Below, piece by piece: positions 15,598 through 23,992 of a DNA stretch of 31,987 nucleotides. Both the position numbers and the translations under genes were made by a program. Position 1 is the stretch's first letter. Every line of letters starts with the position of its first letter. The DNA comes from JBLIKP01 sp047635375 (GTDB lineage Bacteria; Bacteroidota; Bacteroidia; Sphingobacteriales; Sphingobacteriaceae), in contig JBLIKP010000018.1 in NCBI GenBank assembly GCA_047635375.1, positions 1 through 31,987 of the forward strand. Reading direction: 5' to 3'. The notes under the pieces are model-generated. The model was not told where the DNA came from. It searched no databases and worked only from the letters and a program-made list of their open reading frames with translations.

Positions 15598-16644
15598 ATG
15601 ATGGGCTTGATAAAATATTCTTTTTGGCTGTTTATTTTGGTACAATTGAGTTGTGTCGAGCCACCAAAGCCGAAAACGCCTGAGGCAACTGGGCCCTACG
15701 AAAATGGATTTTTTGTGATTTCGGAAGGTGGATTTCAACGCGAAAATGGGGAGGTAAGCTTCTTTAGTGCCGATTCAAATAAGATGTTTAGAGGCATTTT
15801 TAAAAACGCCAATGGAGAAGGCTTAGGGGATGTTGTCCAGTCGATTTATTTTAATGACACACATGGATTTATAGTGGTAAATAATTCGGCCAAGGTAGAG
15901 GTAGTGGATAAAAAGACATTCCTGAGGGTAGCCACAATTATGGGTTTTTCATCTCCACGGTTTTTTACCGAAGCCAACGGATTTGGGTATGTCACCGATT
16001 GGGTGAGCAACACTGTTAAAATCATTGATCTAAATACCTTTAAAATTTCCGGAGAAATTGAAGTGGGAAAGGGCCCAGAAACAATGGTCGAAATCGATGG
16101 GAAACTTATCGTGGCCAATAATGGGGGCTTTGAAAATGACTCTACCCTCTCTATAATCGATTTATCAACTAATCAGTTGGAGAAAACCCTGTGGGTTGCT
16201 GACGCTCCAGAAACCATGCATCAAATGAGTGACGGCTTGCTGTATGTGCTTTGTAGGGGGAGGCTGCATTATCCACCAGAAAGTATAGAGTCTTTGGCGC
16301 ATTTGGTGGCTGTAAACACTAACAACTGGATAGTTCAGAAAAAAATTCAAATCGGAGAAATTGGGCTTCATCCTATTAGGTTAACTAGTGATGAAATTGG
16401 AGAGAATCTATTTTTTACAAGCGAAACGGGGATTTATAAGCACTTTATTCACGACACAGACCCGCTAAGTTTTAAGGTGAATTCGCGATTTCATTACGGA
16501 ATAGCAATTGATAATCAGCGGAATCATCTTTTAGGCGCAGGAAAAAATTACAACAACTTTATTTATAGGTACAACCTCAGCAACTTCGAACCAATAGATT
16601 CGATGCAAGTTGGTGAGTTTTCAAACGGATTTAAAACAAATTAA
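15598..16644 (+). CDS. btuG: Surface lipoprotein with YncE-like beta-propeller, BtuG-like
   Basis: I place the start at the ATG at 15598, 1 base after the receptor stop. The 348-residue product has a lipoprotein signal (LIKYSFWLFILVQLSC, lipobox cysteine near residue 19). The rest is a YncE/DUF5074-type propeller whose blades show repeats such as GFIVVNNSAKVEVVDKKTF, GYVTDWVSNTVKIIDLNTF and LIVANNGG...LSIIDLSTN. In Bacteroides, BtuG proteins of this fold sit on BtuB at the cell surface and capture corrinoids with very high affinity. The same order of genes behind a B12 riboswitch supports that role. The gene symbol is by analogy of fold and context, not by alignment. Confidence 0.85.
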   Translation: MMGLIKYSFWLFILVQLSCVEPPKPKTPEATGPYENGFFVISEGGFQRENGEVSFFSADSNKMFRGIFKNANGEGLGDVVQSIYFNDTHGFIVVNNSAKVEVVDKKTFLRVATIMGFSSPRFFTEANGFGYVTDWVSNTVKIIDLNTFKISGEIEVGKGPETMVEIDGKLIVANNGGFENDSTLSIIDLSTNQLEKTLWVADAPETMHQMSDGLLYVLCRGRLHYPPESIESLAHLVAVNTNNWIVQKKIQIGEIGLHPIRLTSDEIGENLFFTSETGIYKHFIHDTDPLSFKVNSRFHYGIAIDNQRNHLLGAGKNYNNFIYRYNLSNFEPIDSMQVGEFSNGFKTN

Positions 16645-16658
16645 AACAGAATACTTTA

Positions 16659-18233
16659 ATGAAACAGATTTATTTATTGACTAAAAATGTAGCTCTTGCT
16701 GCAATGATGACTGGAATTTCAATTTCGGCGACAGCTCAAAACAATTCTACGGTGGCAACATTTGCAACTGGTGGGTCCTTTAGCGCTGAAGACAACAAGG
16801 TTGAATTTTTCCTGCACAGCGGAAATCACGGCCAAATCCAAAAAGTAGGCGAGGCTTTAGGTGATTTTAATAATGCCGTAATTCGTGATGGTGAAATGGT
16901 TTATGGGCATGTAGGTCGTGGCTTTAATCATCCCTTAGGGTCCGATATTGTTGTGAAATACAACGTTTCCGGTGATAAGGTGGTGACCATGGACACCTTA
17001 AAAGAAGTTGGCGGATTAAACGGTATGGTCATCCTGAATGACTATTTGATTACCACCTTCGGTTTTGGAGCTTCAGGAAGTTTTGTCCAAGTTTTTGATA
17101 AAAATGATTTTTCGGCAGAGGCTATTTACTCCGATTCTCAAATAACCGCTAATATTGGCGGATTCACCGTAATGGGTAATGAAGTGTATTTTTCATTTAC
17201 TCAAAACGATTCCGGTAAAATTGCTGGAATTAGCTTTGAAGGTGATGAAATCGCACCCTTGGGGATTTTAGGACTAGACACCCTTTCTTCAGGAATTGGT
17301 TCATTATTAAATGACGGGACTTCAGTTTATGCTTTAAGCAATAAATACGATCAAAACTTCATGCGTTTGAGAAGTACAGTTACTAAAATTGACTCAAACC
17401 TCGACTACCAAACGGTTTTAGTTCCAGGTGCAAGTGGAGCAATTGCAATAAACGACGGATTACTTTATGCGAATTTCGGACAAGGTCTTGCGAGCATGTC
17501 TGCGGATTCATTGGTGATTATAGATTCAAATTTAAACGATATTAATTATGCCGGCGGATCTTACGACACGGTGAACAATCACTTCGTGTTGCTGCAGACT
17601 GATTACTTTAGCTTCGGAAATCTTTTGGTAATCGATGCTGATTCAAACGTGATTTTCAAGGAAGAATTGCCGATTTCAGGTTCAGCAATTAACACTATGC
17701 AGGTTGCTTTTCCAACAGTTATGGATGACAGTGCGATGGTTCAACTAGGCGCAGAGGTCTTGATTGATGTATTAGCAAATGATGAAATAAATCCGGCACT
17801 AACTTCTGTAATTTCTATGTTGACGGTGCCTTCCCAAGGAACATCCGCCATTGATAGTAACTCTATTTTATATACCGCTGATTCGGCCTTTGCAGGTGCA
17901 GATACTTTCAAGTACATTGTTTCTACATTATTGTTCTCAGACTCGGCTTTGGTTTTCATTAACCTGGAAATTGCCTCAGCAATTAGAAATCTGCTTAACA
18001 TCGGGGTTAGCCTTGCTCCAAATCCAGTGGTTACCGATTTAAACCTAAGTTTTGGTGAGGAATTTACGGGTACGGTTTCCATAATTTCAATTGATGGAAG
18101 AACAGTACTAAGCCAAGAAGTAAACGGTCTAAATCAATTGAGATTGAATACTTACGACCTTCATAAAGGAGTTTATATTGTTGCTGGTAAATCACTTAAT
18201 GGTGCATTCGCTGCTAAATTCATTAAAAAGTAA
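16659..18233 (+). CDS. T9SS-sorted propeller/Ig-like protein in the corrinoid operon
   Basis: This 524-residue protein has a signal peptide ending near TAQ (residue 27). Residues about 30-345 are repetitive beta segments with propeller character (GGLNGMVILNDYLITTFGF, NIGGFTVMGNEVYFSFTQ). Residues about 350-440 form an Ig/cadherin-like domain with the LIDVLANDEINP...GADTFKYIVS pattern. A type IX secretion C-terminal sorting domain runs from about 447 (LAPNPVVTDLNLSF...GRTVLSQEVNG...LHKGVYIVAGKS) to the terminal FIKK. It should therefore be exported by T9SS and attached to, or released from, the cell surface. Its place 14 bases after the BtuG-like gene suggests a second corrinoid-binding protein, which is inference. 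Confidence 0.82.
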   Translation: MKQIYLLTKNVALAAMMTGISISATAQNNSTVATFATGGSFSAEDNKVEFFLHSGNHGQIQKVGEALGDFNNAVIRDGEMVYGHVGRGFNHPLGSDIVVKYNVSGDKVVTMDTLKEVGGLNGMVILNDYLITTFGFGASGSFVQVFDKNDFSAEAIYSDSQITANIGGFTVMGNEVYFSFTQNDSGKIAGISFEGDEIAPLGILGLDTLSSGIGSLLNDGTSVYALSNKYDQNFMRLRSTVTKIDSNLDYQTVLVPGASGAIAINDGLLYANFGQGLASMSADSLVIIDSNLNDINYAGGSYDTVNNHFVLLQTDYFSFGNLLVIDADSNVIFKEELPISGSAINTMQVAFPTVMDDSAMVQLGAEVLIDVLANDEINPALTSVISMLTVPSQGTSAIDSNSILYTADSAFAGADTFKYIVSTLLFSDSALVFINLEIASAIRNLLNIGVSLAPNPVVTDLNLSFGEEFTGTVSIISIDGRTVLSQEVNGLNQLRLNTYDLHKGVYIVAGKSLNGAFAAKFIKK

Positions 18234-18234
18234 A

Positions 18235-19728
18235 ATGAAAATCAAACTAATTTTGTTGGCATTTATAGGGAGTCTTTTAGGAGGCTCCCTTATGGCCAAT
18301 AATGTTCAATTGAGCAATCTAAGCGCAGCCTCCACTAGCCAGATTTCATTTGAGGTGAGTTGGGATAACGCTTTTAATATTGATCTCCCGGAGAATGAGC
18401 GAGTAAACGACGGCTTGTGGATTTTCGCCAAGTGGAAAGACGAGGGAAACCGTTGGCATCATTTTGACTTCGGTCAAGCCGATGAGGTTTCGAGTTCGAA
18501 TATTGCAATGGGTGTTTCAGGAATAACTGCTGATGGTAAGGGGTTTTTTATTTCCCCTTCAGACTCTGGAGGTTTTGAAACTTTAACTGGAAAAATTACC
18601 ATCGATTTTTCTTCCGCCATGAGTGATCAAGTTTTTGAAATCAGATTTTTCGCAATTGAAATGGTTAAAATTCCCGAAAGACAATTTTTCCTCGGCGACA
18701 GCATTTCCCAAAACACTTTTAAAGTTGGAGGTAGCGGCCGTCCATTTTTGATTTCTAATAATGATGAGATTATCGTTGGGCTAAATGAAAACCAACTTGT
18801 AGATACGGGGAAATACGCGCCGGAGGCAAACATTCCCGCCAATTATCCAAATGGTTATTCGAGTTTTTGGATGATGAAATACGAGATTTCCCAGGATCAG
18901 TTTGCAGGCTTTTTGAATACCCTGATGGTGAATCAGCAGGAAAGGCGCACGAAAACATCGCCCAAGAGTCCTACTGGGACTTATGCTTTTGCTAATAGTG
19001 CGGCATATTCCTTTCGCAATGGAATAGCGATTGAGCGCTCCGCGTTGACAACCGTGCCTGCGATTTATGGATTTGATGGAAATGGAAATGGAATTCTGAA
19101 TGAGCCATCTGACGGAAAAAACCGAGCTATGAATTTCTTAAATAACGCCGCTTTATTGGCGTATTTAGATTGGAGCGGACTGAGGCCAATGACGGAGTTT
19201 GAATTTGAGAAAGCCTGCAGGGGCGATTTAAATCCCATTAAGGGTGAGTTTGCCTGGGGTACGGCTTTCGCCGAAGATGGAAATAATCCTAAAAACGAAG
19301 GGCTTGATACCGAGGGAGTAGAGGAGGTTGGGGATTCAATTTTTGGATTAACCAGCCACGGATACTCTGGTGTTCAAGGTCCACTGCGCACAGGATTTTC
19401 GGCGAATATCAACGGTGGAAGAGTGCAAGGAGGCGTAAGCCGATACGGGATTTTTGATTTAAGCGGAAATGTTTGGGAGCTTGCAATTATTGTGAATAAA
19501 GAAGGGTTAGATTTTGATGGAGCTGCTGGCGACGGTGTTCTTAGTTTAAGTGGCGAAGCCAATCAGCTTGCCTGGAAACTTAATGGCGTAGGCCATCGTG
19601 GAGGAGCATGGAATAGCGGCGTTTTTGCCGAATTCCGTGACTTGGCTGTTTCTGATAGGTTCTACGCTGGATTAACTACAAACGACCGACGAAATACTGT
19701 TGGAGGAAGGGGAGTGAGATATGAATAA
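18235..19728 (+). CDS. Secreted SUMF1-fold protein lacking formylglycine-enzyme cysteines
   Basis: From the ATG at 18235, 1 base after the upstream stop, the 497-residue product has a signal peptide (KIKLILLAFIGSLLGGSLMA). Next comes a beta-rich N-terminal domain (about 22-170, ISFEVSWDNAFNID, DGLWIFAKWKDEG). A SUMF1/FGE-type C-lectin-fold domain follows (about 195-497): SSFWMMKYEISQDQFAGFL, GLRPMTEFEFEKACRG, GIFDLSGNVWELAI, HRGGAWNSG and VGGRGVRYE. The only cysteine of the protein is in FEKACRG, so the two catalytic cysteines of formylglycine-generating enzymes are absent, and no EgtB-like iron triad is evident. A binding role at the cell surface is more likely than catalysis. It overlaps the next gene by 8 bases. 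Confidence 0.82.
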   Translation: MKIKLILLAFIGSLLGGSLMANNVQLSNLSAASTSQISFEVSWDNAFNIDLPENERVNDGLWIFAKWKDEGNRWHHFDFGQADEVSSSNIAMGVSGITADGKGFFISPSDSGGFETLTGKITIDFSSAMSDQVFEIRFFAIEMVKIPERQFFLGDSISQNTFKVGGSGRPFLISNNDEIIVGLNENQLVDTGKYAPEANIPANYPNGYSSFWMMKYEISQDQFAGFLNTLMVNQQERRTKTSPKSPTGTYAFANSAAYSFRNGIAIERSALTTVPAIYGFDGNGNGILNEPSDGKNRAMNFLNNAALLAYLDWSGLRPMTEFEFEKACRGDLNPIKGEFAWGTAFAEDGNNPKNEGLDTEGVEEVGDSIFGLTSHGYSGVQGPLRTGFSANINGGRVQGGVSRYGIFDLSGNVWELAIIVNKEGLDFDGAAGDGVLSLSGEANQLAWKLNGVGHRGGAWNSGVFAEFRDLAVSDRFYAGLTTNDRRNTVGGRGVRYE

Positions 19729-20074
19729 AGTTTTAGGAATAGTCTTCGGCTTGACCGTAATTATGACGACTTCAAGTTTGGCGCAAGGAATTTATTTTGG
19801 CGGAAAGGGCGATGGGTTTGCCCAAACTACTCTAGAATTAAAGCCCACTGCCGTGAAAAACAAAATTCCATTAATCTGTGCGATGCCTCAGGTTTTCGCC
19901 TCTCATGAAATGGAGAAATGGATTAACTCTAATGGAGTAATTGCAATTTTCTCAATTAATGGATCTTTCATTTATTCTGGGATAAATCCTCAATTAAAAT
20001 TAATACCCGGTATCTATTTAATCAAAGGAAATTGTCAGGGTTACCCAATCCGACAGAAGGTTTTGGTGTATTAA
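19721..20074 (+). CDS. Small secreted protein resembling an isolated T9SS sorting domain
   Basis: This 117-residue product starts at an ATG inside the end of the SUMF1-fold gene. A signal peptide (NKVLGIVFGLTVIMTTSSLAQ) is followed by a short Gly-rich linker and a body whose second half reads like a Por_Secre_tail: VIAIFSINGSFIYSG, then LKLIPGIYLIKGNCQG, ending QKVLVY. That is the strand order of a T9SS C-terminal domain with almost no cargo in front. Two cysteines (ICAMP and GNCQG) could form a disulphide. It may be a surface accessory of the corrinoid operon or an anchor for a partner. The function is unknown. Confidence 0.72.
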   Translation: MNKVLGIVFGLTVIMTTSSLAQGIYFGGKGDGFAQTTLELKPTAVKNKIPLICAMPQVFASHEMEKWINSNGVIAIFSINGSFIYSGINPQLKLIPGIYLIKGNCQGYPIRQKVLVY

Positions 20075-20094
20075 AAAGACTGGAAATTTAGGAA

Positions 20095-20128
20095 GGGAGT
20101 TGAGATTAATTTTCAACTCCCTTTTTTT
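20095..20128 (+). terminator. Terminator of the corrinoid operon
   Basis: The 9-bp stem GGGAGTTGA (20095-20103) / TCAACTCCC (20113-20121) with a 9-base loop is followed by seven T. It marks the end of the unit that starts at the riboswitch. Confidence 0.92.
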
Positions 20129-20152
20129 GTCCAAAAGTAATGTGTAAATTAT

Positions 20153-20179
20153 TGACATTGATATGACGATAATTATGAC
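20153..20179. repeat. Three phased TGAC boxes upstream of the radical SAM gene
   Basis: TGAC occurs at 20153, 20164 and 20176, spaced 11 and 12 bases (about one helical turn), within a TTGACATTGATATGACG-type context. The last copy ends 3 bases before the ATG. This could be an operator for a DNA-bending or multi-subunit regulator, or an alternative-sigma promoter. No matching site is seen elsewhere in the window. Confidence 0.35.
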
Positions 20180-20182
20180 ATT

Positions 20183-21247
20183 ATGATAAAACCAATTGAA
20201 CACGCCAAAGGAAGAGGAGCTGGGTATAATCCTGATAATCCACATTTGAAACAAATGTATGTGGTAAGTGAGCCTACTGCAGTTGATGAAATTCCATCAG
20301 GAGAGCGTAAAACGGTTTTTCGGTTTGAGCATCCAAAAACTGTGGTGAATAAGGCGCCATTGGACGATGTGGGTTTGAACTACAGTATGAATCCATACCA
20401 AGGATGTGAACATGGTTGCGTGTATTGTTATGCAAGGCCCACGCATCAATACTGGGGCCTGTCGGCGGGATTGGATTTTGAGCAGGTTGTAATTGTCAAG
20501 GAAAATGCTCCAAGGCTATTAGCTAAGTTTATTAATAAAGGGAATTGGACAGGAGAGCCAATTGCCTTATCTGGAAATACAGACTGCTACCAACCTGCCG
20601 AAAAGGAGTTTAAAATCACTCGTAAGTGTTTAGAGGTTTTCTTGGCTTACAATCATCCTGTAACAATTATTACAAAGAATCATTTAATCCTGCGGGACTT
20701 GGATCTACTAAAGGAGCTTGCCCGGAAGAATTTAGTTCGTGTGACCATAAGTCTAACTACTCTAAATGAATCGCTTAGACGGAATTTGGAGCCACGTACC
20801 TCAACTGGTTTAAAGCGCTTAGAGACCATTGCAAAACTAAAGGAGGCTGGGATTCCTGTATCGGTGAATATAGCACCCATTATCCCGGGATTGAATCATA
20901 TTGAAATCCCGGTATTGTTAAAGGAAGCAGCCAATGCGGGTGCTTATTCGGCCACAATGATTATGGTGAGGCTTAATGGTCCGCTCGGAGATCTCTTCAC
21001 CGATTGGCTTAAGACTTTCTACCCCGATCGTATGGAGCGCGTCTTAAACCTTATTAAATCCTGTCACGGAGGAAAATTAAGCGATAGTCGGCCAGGCATT
21101 AGAATGCGAGGAGAGGGAAATGTCGCCGAAAGTATTACGAAGCTGTTCCAGCTTTATAAAAAGAAATATTTCACACAAACAACTCCACCTGAACTTACAA
21201 GCGGGAAATTCATTTCAATAAATGGCCGGCAGATGGAGATTTTTTAA
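20183..21247 (+). CDS. PA0069-family radical SAM protein
   Basis: This 354-residue protein has the iron-sulfur motif in NPYQGCEHGCVYCYARP (CxxxCxxC, near residues 75-82). Further SAM-binding features are IALSGNTDCYQPAEK, VTIITKNHLILRD, RVTISLTTLN and a VSVNIAPIIPGLN strand. This sequence pattern matches the PA0069/spore-photolyase-like radical SAM family found beside photolyase and DNA-repair genes in many bacteria. The reaction and substrate are not established. It follows the operon terminator and has its own upstream region with phased TGAC boxes, so it is probably an independent gene. Confidence 0.88.
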   Translation: MIKPIEHAKGRGAGYNPDNPHLKQMYVVSEPTAVDEIPSGERKTVFRFEHPKTVVNKAPLDDVGLNYSMNPYQGCEHGCVYCYARPTHQYWGLSAGLDFEQVVIVKENAPRLLAKFINKGNWTGEPIALSGNTDCYQPAEKEFKITRKCLEVFLAYNHPVTIITKNHLILRDLDLLKELARKNLVRVTISLTTLNESLRRNLEPRTSTGLKRLETIAKLKEAGIPVSVNIAPIIPGLNHIEIPVLLKEAANAGAYSATMIMVRLNGPLGDLFTDWLKTFYPDRMERVLNLIKSCHGGKLSDSRPGIRMRGEGNVAESITKLFQLYKKKYFTQTTPPELTSGKFISINGRQMEIF

Positions 21248-21348
21248 AAAAAAGCCAAAGACAGCAAGAAAATTATTCCAAGCTTTCGATTAATCGCTTT
21301 AAATTTAATTATGACGGCTTTATGGATTAAAAATGTTTTTGCCTTGGT

Positions 21349-23088
21349 TTAATCTCTAAAAATCTTTGCTTTCTTAGCTGCGATTCTTAATATTAAGAAA
21401 CATCCAAGTCCAAAGATCAGCCAGAATATAGCGGTGGTGTATTCTTGAAAGATGAATTTCCCCATAAAAAACAAGAAAGAGTAAGTAAATCCTATGGCTG
21501 ATAACCAGCAAACGAAAAGCGGACCTAATTTTCCGTCCTCACTCGAGCCATCGTTGAATTCTTTCCACCAGCCACCGGGTCTTACCCGCTGGTAGAAATT
21601 GTGAAGTACTGAATCTTTTTCGGGAGTGGTTAAGAAGGTAATAGCAATCCACGAAACGGTGGTAATCCCAACGGTTAAGAAGAAACTTTCAGGGAAAACG
21701 AGCCCAAAAACCCATTTCCCCAATCCGTAAACGATAAAAGGAACCACGGTAGCCGTTATTTCACTCCATACATTAATTCTCCACCAATACCAGCGAAGGA
21801 TTAACACTAGCCCTAATCCAGCGCCGCATTCAATAATAAATGCCCAAACCCCACTAATAGAATTTATTTGGGAGCTCACCGCTAATCCTACAACCATTAA
21901 GATTATAGTTGTAATTCTTGAAACTGTAACTAATTTCTTCTCGCTCGCCTTTGGAGATATAAAGCGTTTGTAAAGATCATTTACTAAATATCCCGCTCCC
22001 CAATTTAATTGGGTAGAAATAGTGCTCATGTAGGCGCTAAAAAAGGCTACAAGTAATAGGCCTTTAAGTCCGCTTGGAAGAAAATCTTTCATTGCCATCA
22101 CAAAACCGAATTTTTCTTCTCCAGCTCCTAGGTCTGGATATAGGATAAGAGTACATAAGGCCACGATGATCCAAGGCCAAGGGCGAAGACAATAATGTGC
22201 AATTTGGAAGAAAAGGGTGGCGTAAATAGAATGTTTTTCGTTTTTGGCGCTCATCATTCGTTGAGCAATGTACCCGCCACCGCCAGGTTCTGCGCCTGGA
22301 TACCAGCTAGACCACCATTGAACGGTGGTGTAGGCTAAAAATGCGCCAAGACTTATTGTTAAAGTTTTCCCAACATCAGAGGCTGAGCCCAATTTTGGGA
22401 AGAAATCTAATGTGCCTTCAGGTAATTGTGCTTTTAGTCCGCTAATCCCACCGATTTGATCCAATGAGACCACCTCTACGGCAAGGTAAATACAAGCTCC
22501 CATGGCAATAAAAAACTGAACCATGTCTGAGAATACCACGCCCAAAAGACCTGAAATCGAAGAGTATATGGCCACAACGGCCATTAATATTGCTGTGTAA
22601 AATAGTGCGTCTTGAGATGAAAGTCCGAAAAAGACTTCTAGAATGGTCATCATTGCCAAGTTGACCCATCCAATAACCATAACATTCATGATTAATCCTA
22701 GGTAAACCGACTTAAATCCGCGTAGAAAAGCAGCAGCTTTTCCGCCATAGCGTAATTCAATAAATTCAATTTCGGTAAGGATGTTGGCCCTGCGCCATAG
22801 ACGGGCGAAGAAGAATGTTGTAAGCATTCCACCAGCAAGCATGTTCCACCAAAGCCAGTTCCCACTTATTCCCTGGGTGCTAACCAATTCTGTAACAGCA
22901 AGGGGAGTGTCGGCGGCAAAAGTGGTGGCCACCATCGAGATTCCGGCAACGTACCAAGGCAGGTTTCTTCCGCCAAGAAAAAAATCACCTAAGCTTTTTC
23001 CGGCTTTTTTACTGAAATAAAGGCTTATTGAAAGCGTAATCACTAAGTAAACAGCGATTACTGCCCAGTCGAGTAGGGAAAGATGCAT
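21349..23088 (-). CDS. Sodium:solute symporter family transporter
   Basis: This 579-residue inner-membrane protein has about 13-14 hydrophobic helices. The first carries the SSS signature region (LDWAVIAVYLVITLSISLYFS), followed by GDFFLGGRNLPWYVAGISMVATTFAADTP, the segment that contributes to sodium binding. A central WWSSWYPGAEPGGGGYIAQRM loop and LLLVAFFSAYMSTISTQLNWGAGYLVND are also typical. It would couple sodium uptake to import of a solute. The solute cannot be assigned (sugar, nucleoside or amino acid are all possible), and no catabolic genes are adjacent. The length fits the family. Confidence 0.9.
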   Translation of the reverse strand: MHLSLLDWAVIAVYLVITLSISLYFSKKAGKSLGDFFLGGRNLPWYVAGISMVATTFAADTPLAVTELVSTQGISGNWLWWNMLAGGMLTTFFFARLWRRANILTEIEFIELRYGGKAAAFLRGFKSVYLGLIMNVMVIGWVNLAMMTILEVFFGLSSQDALFYTAILMAVVAIYSSISGLLGVVFSDMVQFFIAMGACIYLAVEVVSLDQIGGISGLKAQLPEGTLDFFPKLGSASDVGKTLTISLGAFLAYTTVQWWSSWYPGAEPGGGGYIAQRMMSAKNEKHSIYATLFFQIAHYCLRPWPWIIVALCTLILYPDLGAGEEKFGFVMAMKDFLPSGLKGLLLVAFFSAYMSTISTQLNWGAGYLVNDLYKRFISPKASEKKLVTVSRITTIILMVVGLAVSSQINSISGVWAFIIECGAGLGLVLILRWYWWRINVWSEITATVVPFIVYGLGKWVFGLVFPESFFLTVGITTVSWIAITFLTTPEKDSVLHNFYQRVRPGGWWKEFNDGSSEDGKLGPLFVCWLSAIGFTYSFLFFMGKFIFQEYTTAIFWLIFGLGCFLILRIAAKKAKIFRD

Positions 23089-23164
23089 GGCTAAAAATTT
23101 TGTCTAAACTAATCCAAAAAACGGAATGCCGACTTAATTTTTTGCTCACACAAGGTGTAAAACC

Positions 23165-23917
23165 TTATTTTCCTCCGTTTGCTTTAAGATCGGCCTTGCA
23201 TTGAGCGTCAAGAGTTGGGATTGGGCTGCCTACAAGATTATCAATGAAGGCACCTGTTTCAACGGCATAGTACATTAGACAATCTTCCACGTCGCAATGA
23301 TGCCCATGCGCCACATCCTGATGATTGCTTTGCGCAGGAGTACCCACATTTACAAGTCCCATAATGTGGCCTAGTTCATGCCAAGCTACCGAAGTTTCAA
23401 GCTTTTCAAGGGTTGGTTGACCAAAACCACCAGCGTTTTCTTTTATTGTTTTTTCGTAAATAACGGTGCTTGTATTTCTATAAGCTACTCCCAAAACCTT
23501 TCCGTTATCATTGTCTTCGTTGTGGTTTCCATTGATGAAAAGCATATAAACACCTAGCCTAGTCCCGTCGTTAAAAACCGTGCGGTTGTTGTCTTCAATG
23601 GCCCGAATGTCATTCACTGAAAAAGAAGTTTTTCCCTGAGAAGGAATTTCACGTAGCTGGATTTCTAATCCCTGAGGTTTATTCAGGTGTTCTTCCATAA
23701 AAGATGTAAGATTATCGATGGTTCCCGTGGTTGGACGTGAACCTGCAATATATTGAACTTCTAGAAGCACGCTTTTGAAATCCGCATCGTTAAGTAAATC
23801 CTTGGCACTGTCGCCTACGTTTTCTTTAGCATCATTTTCGGCTTGTTTTTCTTTAGAGCAACCTTGAACGGTTACAGCAACAATGAGGATTAATAGGATG
23901 GTTTTGAAAAACTTCAT
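23165..23917 (-). CDS. Metzincin-like zinc metalloprotease lipoprotein
   Basis: This 250-residue protein has a lipoprotein signal (KFFKTILLILIVAVTVQGC, lipobox QGC). The core contains SVAWHELGHIMGLVNVG with H180, E181 and H184. The metzincin position for the third zinc ligand (HExxHxxGxxH) is N190. Downstream, NHQDVAHGHHCDVEDCLMYY offers several histidines, and CLMYY looks like a Met-turn. I recall that Bacteroidota relatives annotated as membrane metalloproteases share the GLVN variant, so the asparagine may be a family feature. It acts outside the inner membrane. It is transcribed toward the symporter gene, 76 bases away. Confidence 0.8.
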   Translation of the reverse strand: MKFFKTILLILIVAVTVQGCSKEKQAENDAKENVGDSAKDLLNDADFKSVLLEVQYIAGSRPTTGTIDNLTSFMEEHLNKPQGLEIQLREIPSQGKTSFSVNDIRAIEDNNRTVFNDGTRLGVYMLFINGNHNEDNDNGKVLGVAYRNTSTVIYEKTIKENAGGFGQPTLEKLETSVAWHELGHIMGLVNVGTPAQSNHQDVAHGHHCDVEDCLMYYAVETGAFIDNLVGSPIPTLDAQCKADLKANGGK

Positions 23918-23992
23918 TCACGATTCCTTAGTTAATTATTTAAATTGTTTCAATTTCGGGGTATTTCGCTCCAAATTTAGTTTTATAACGCT

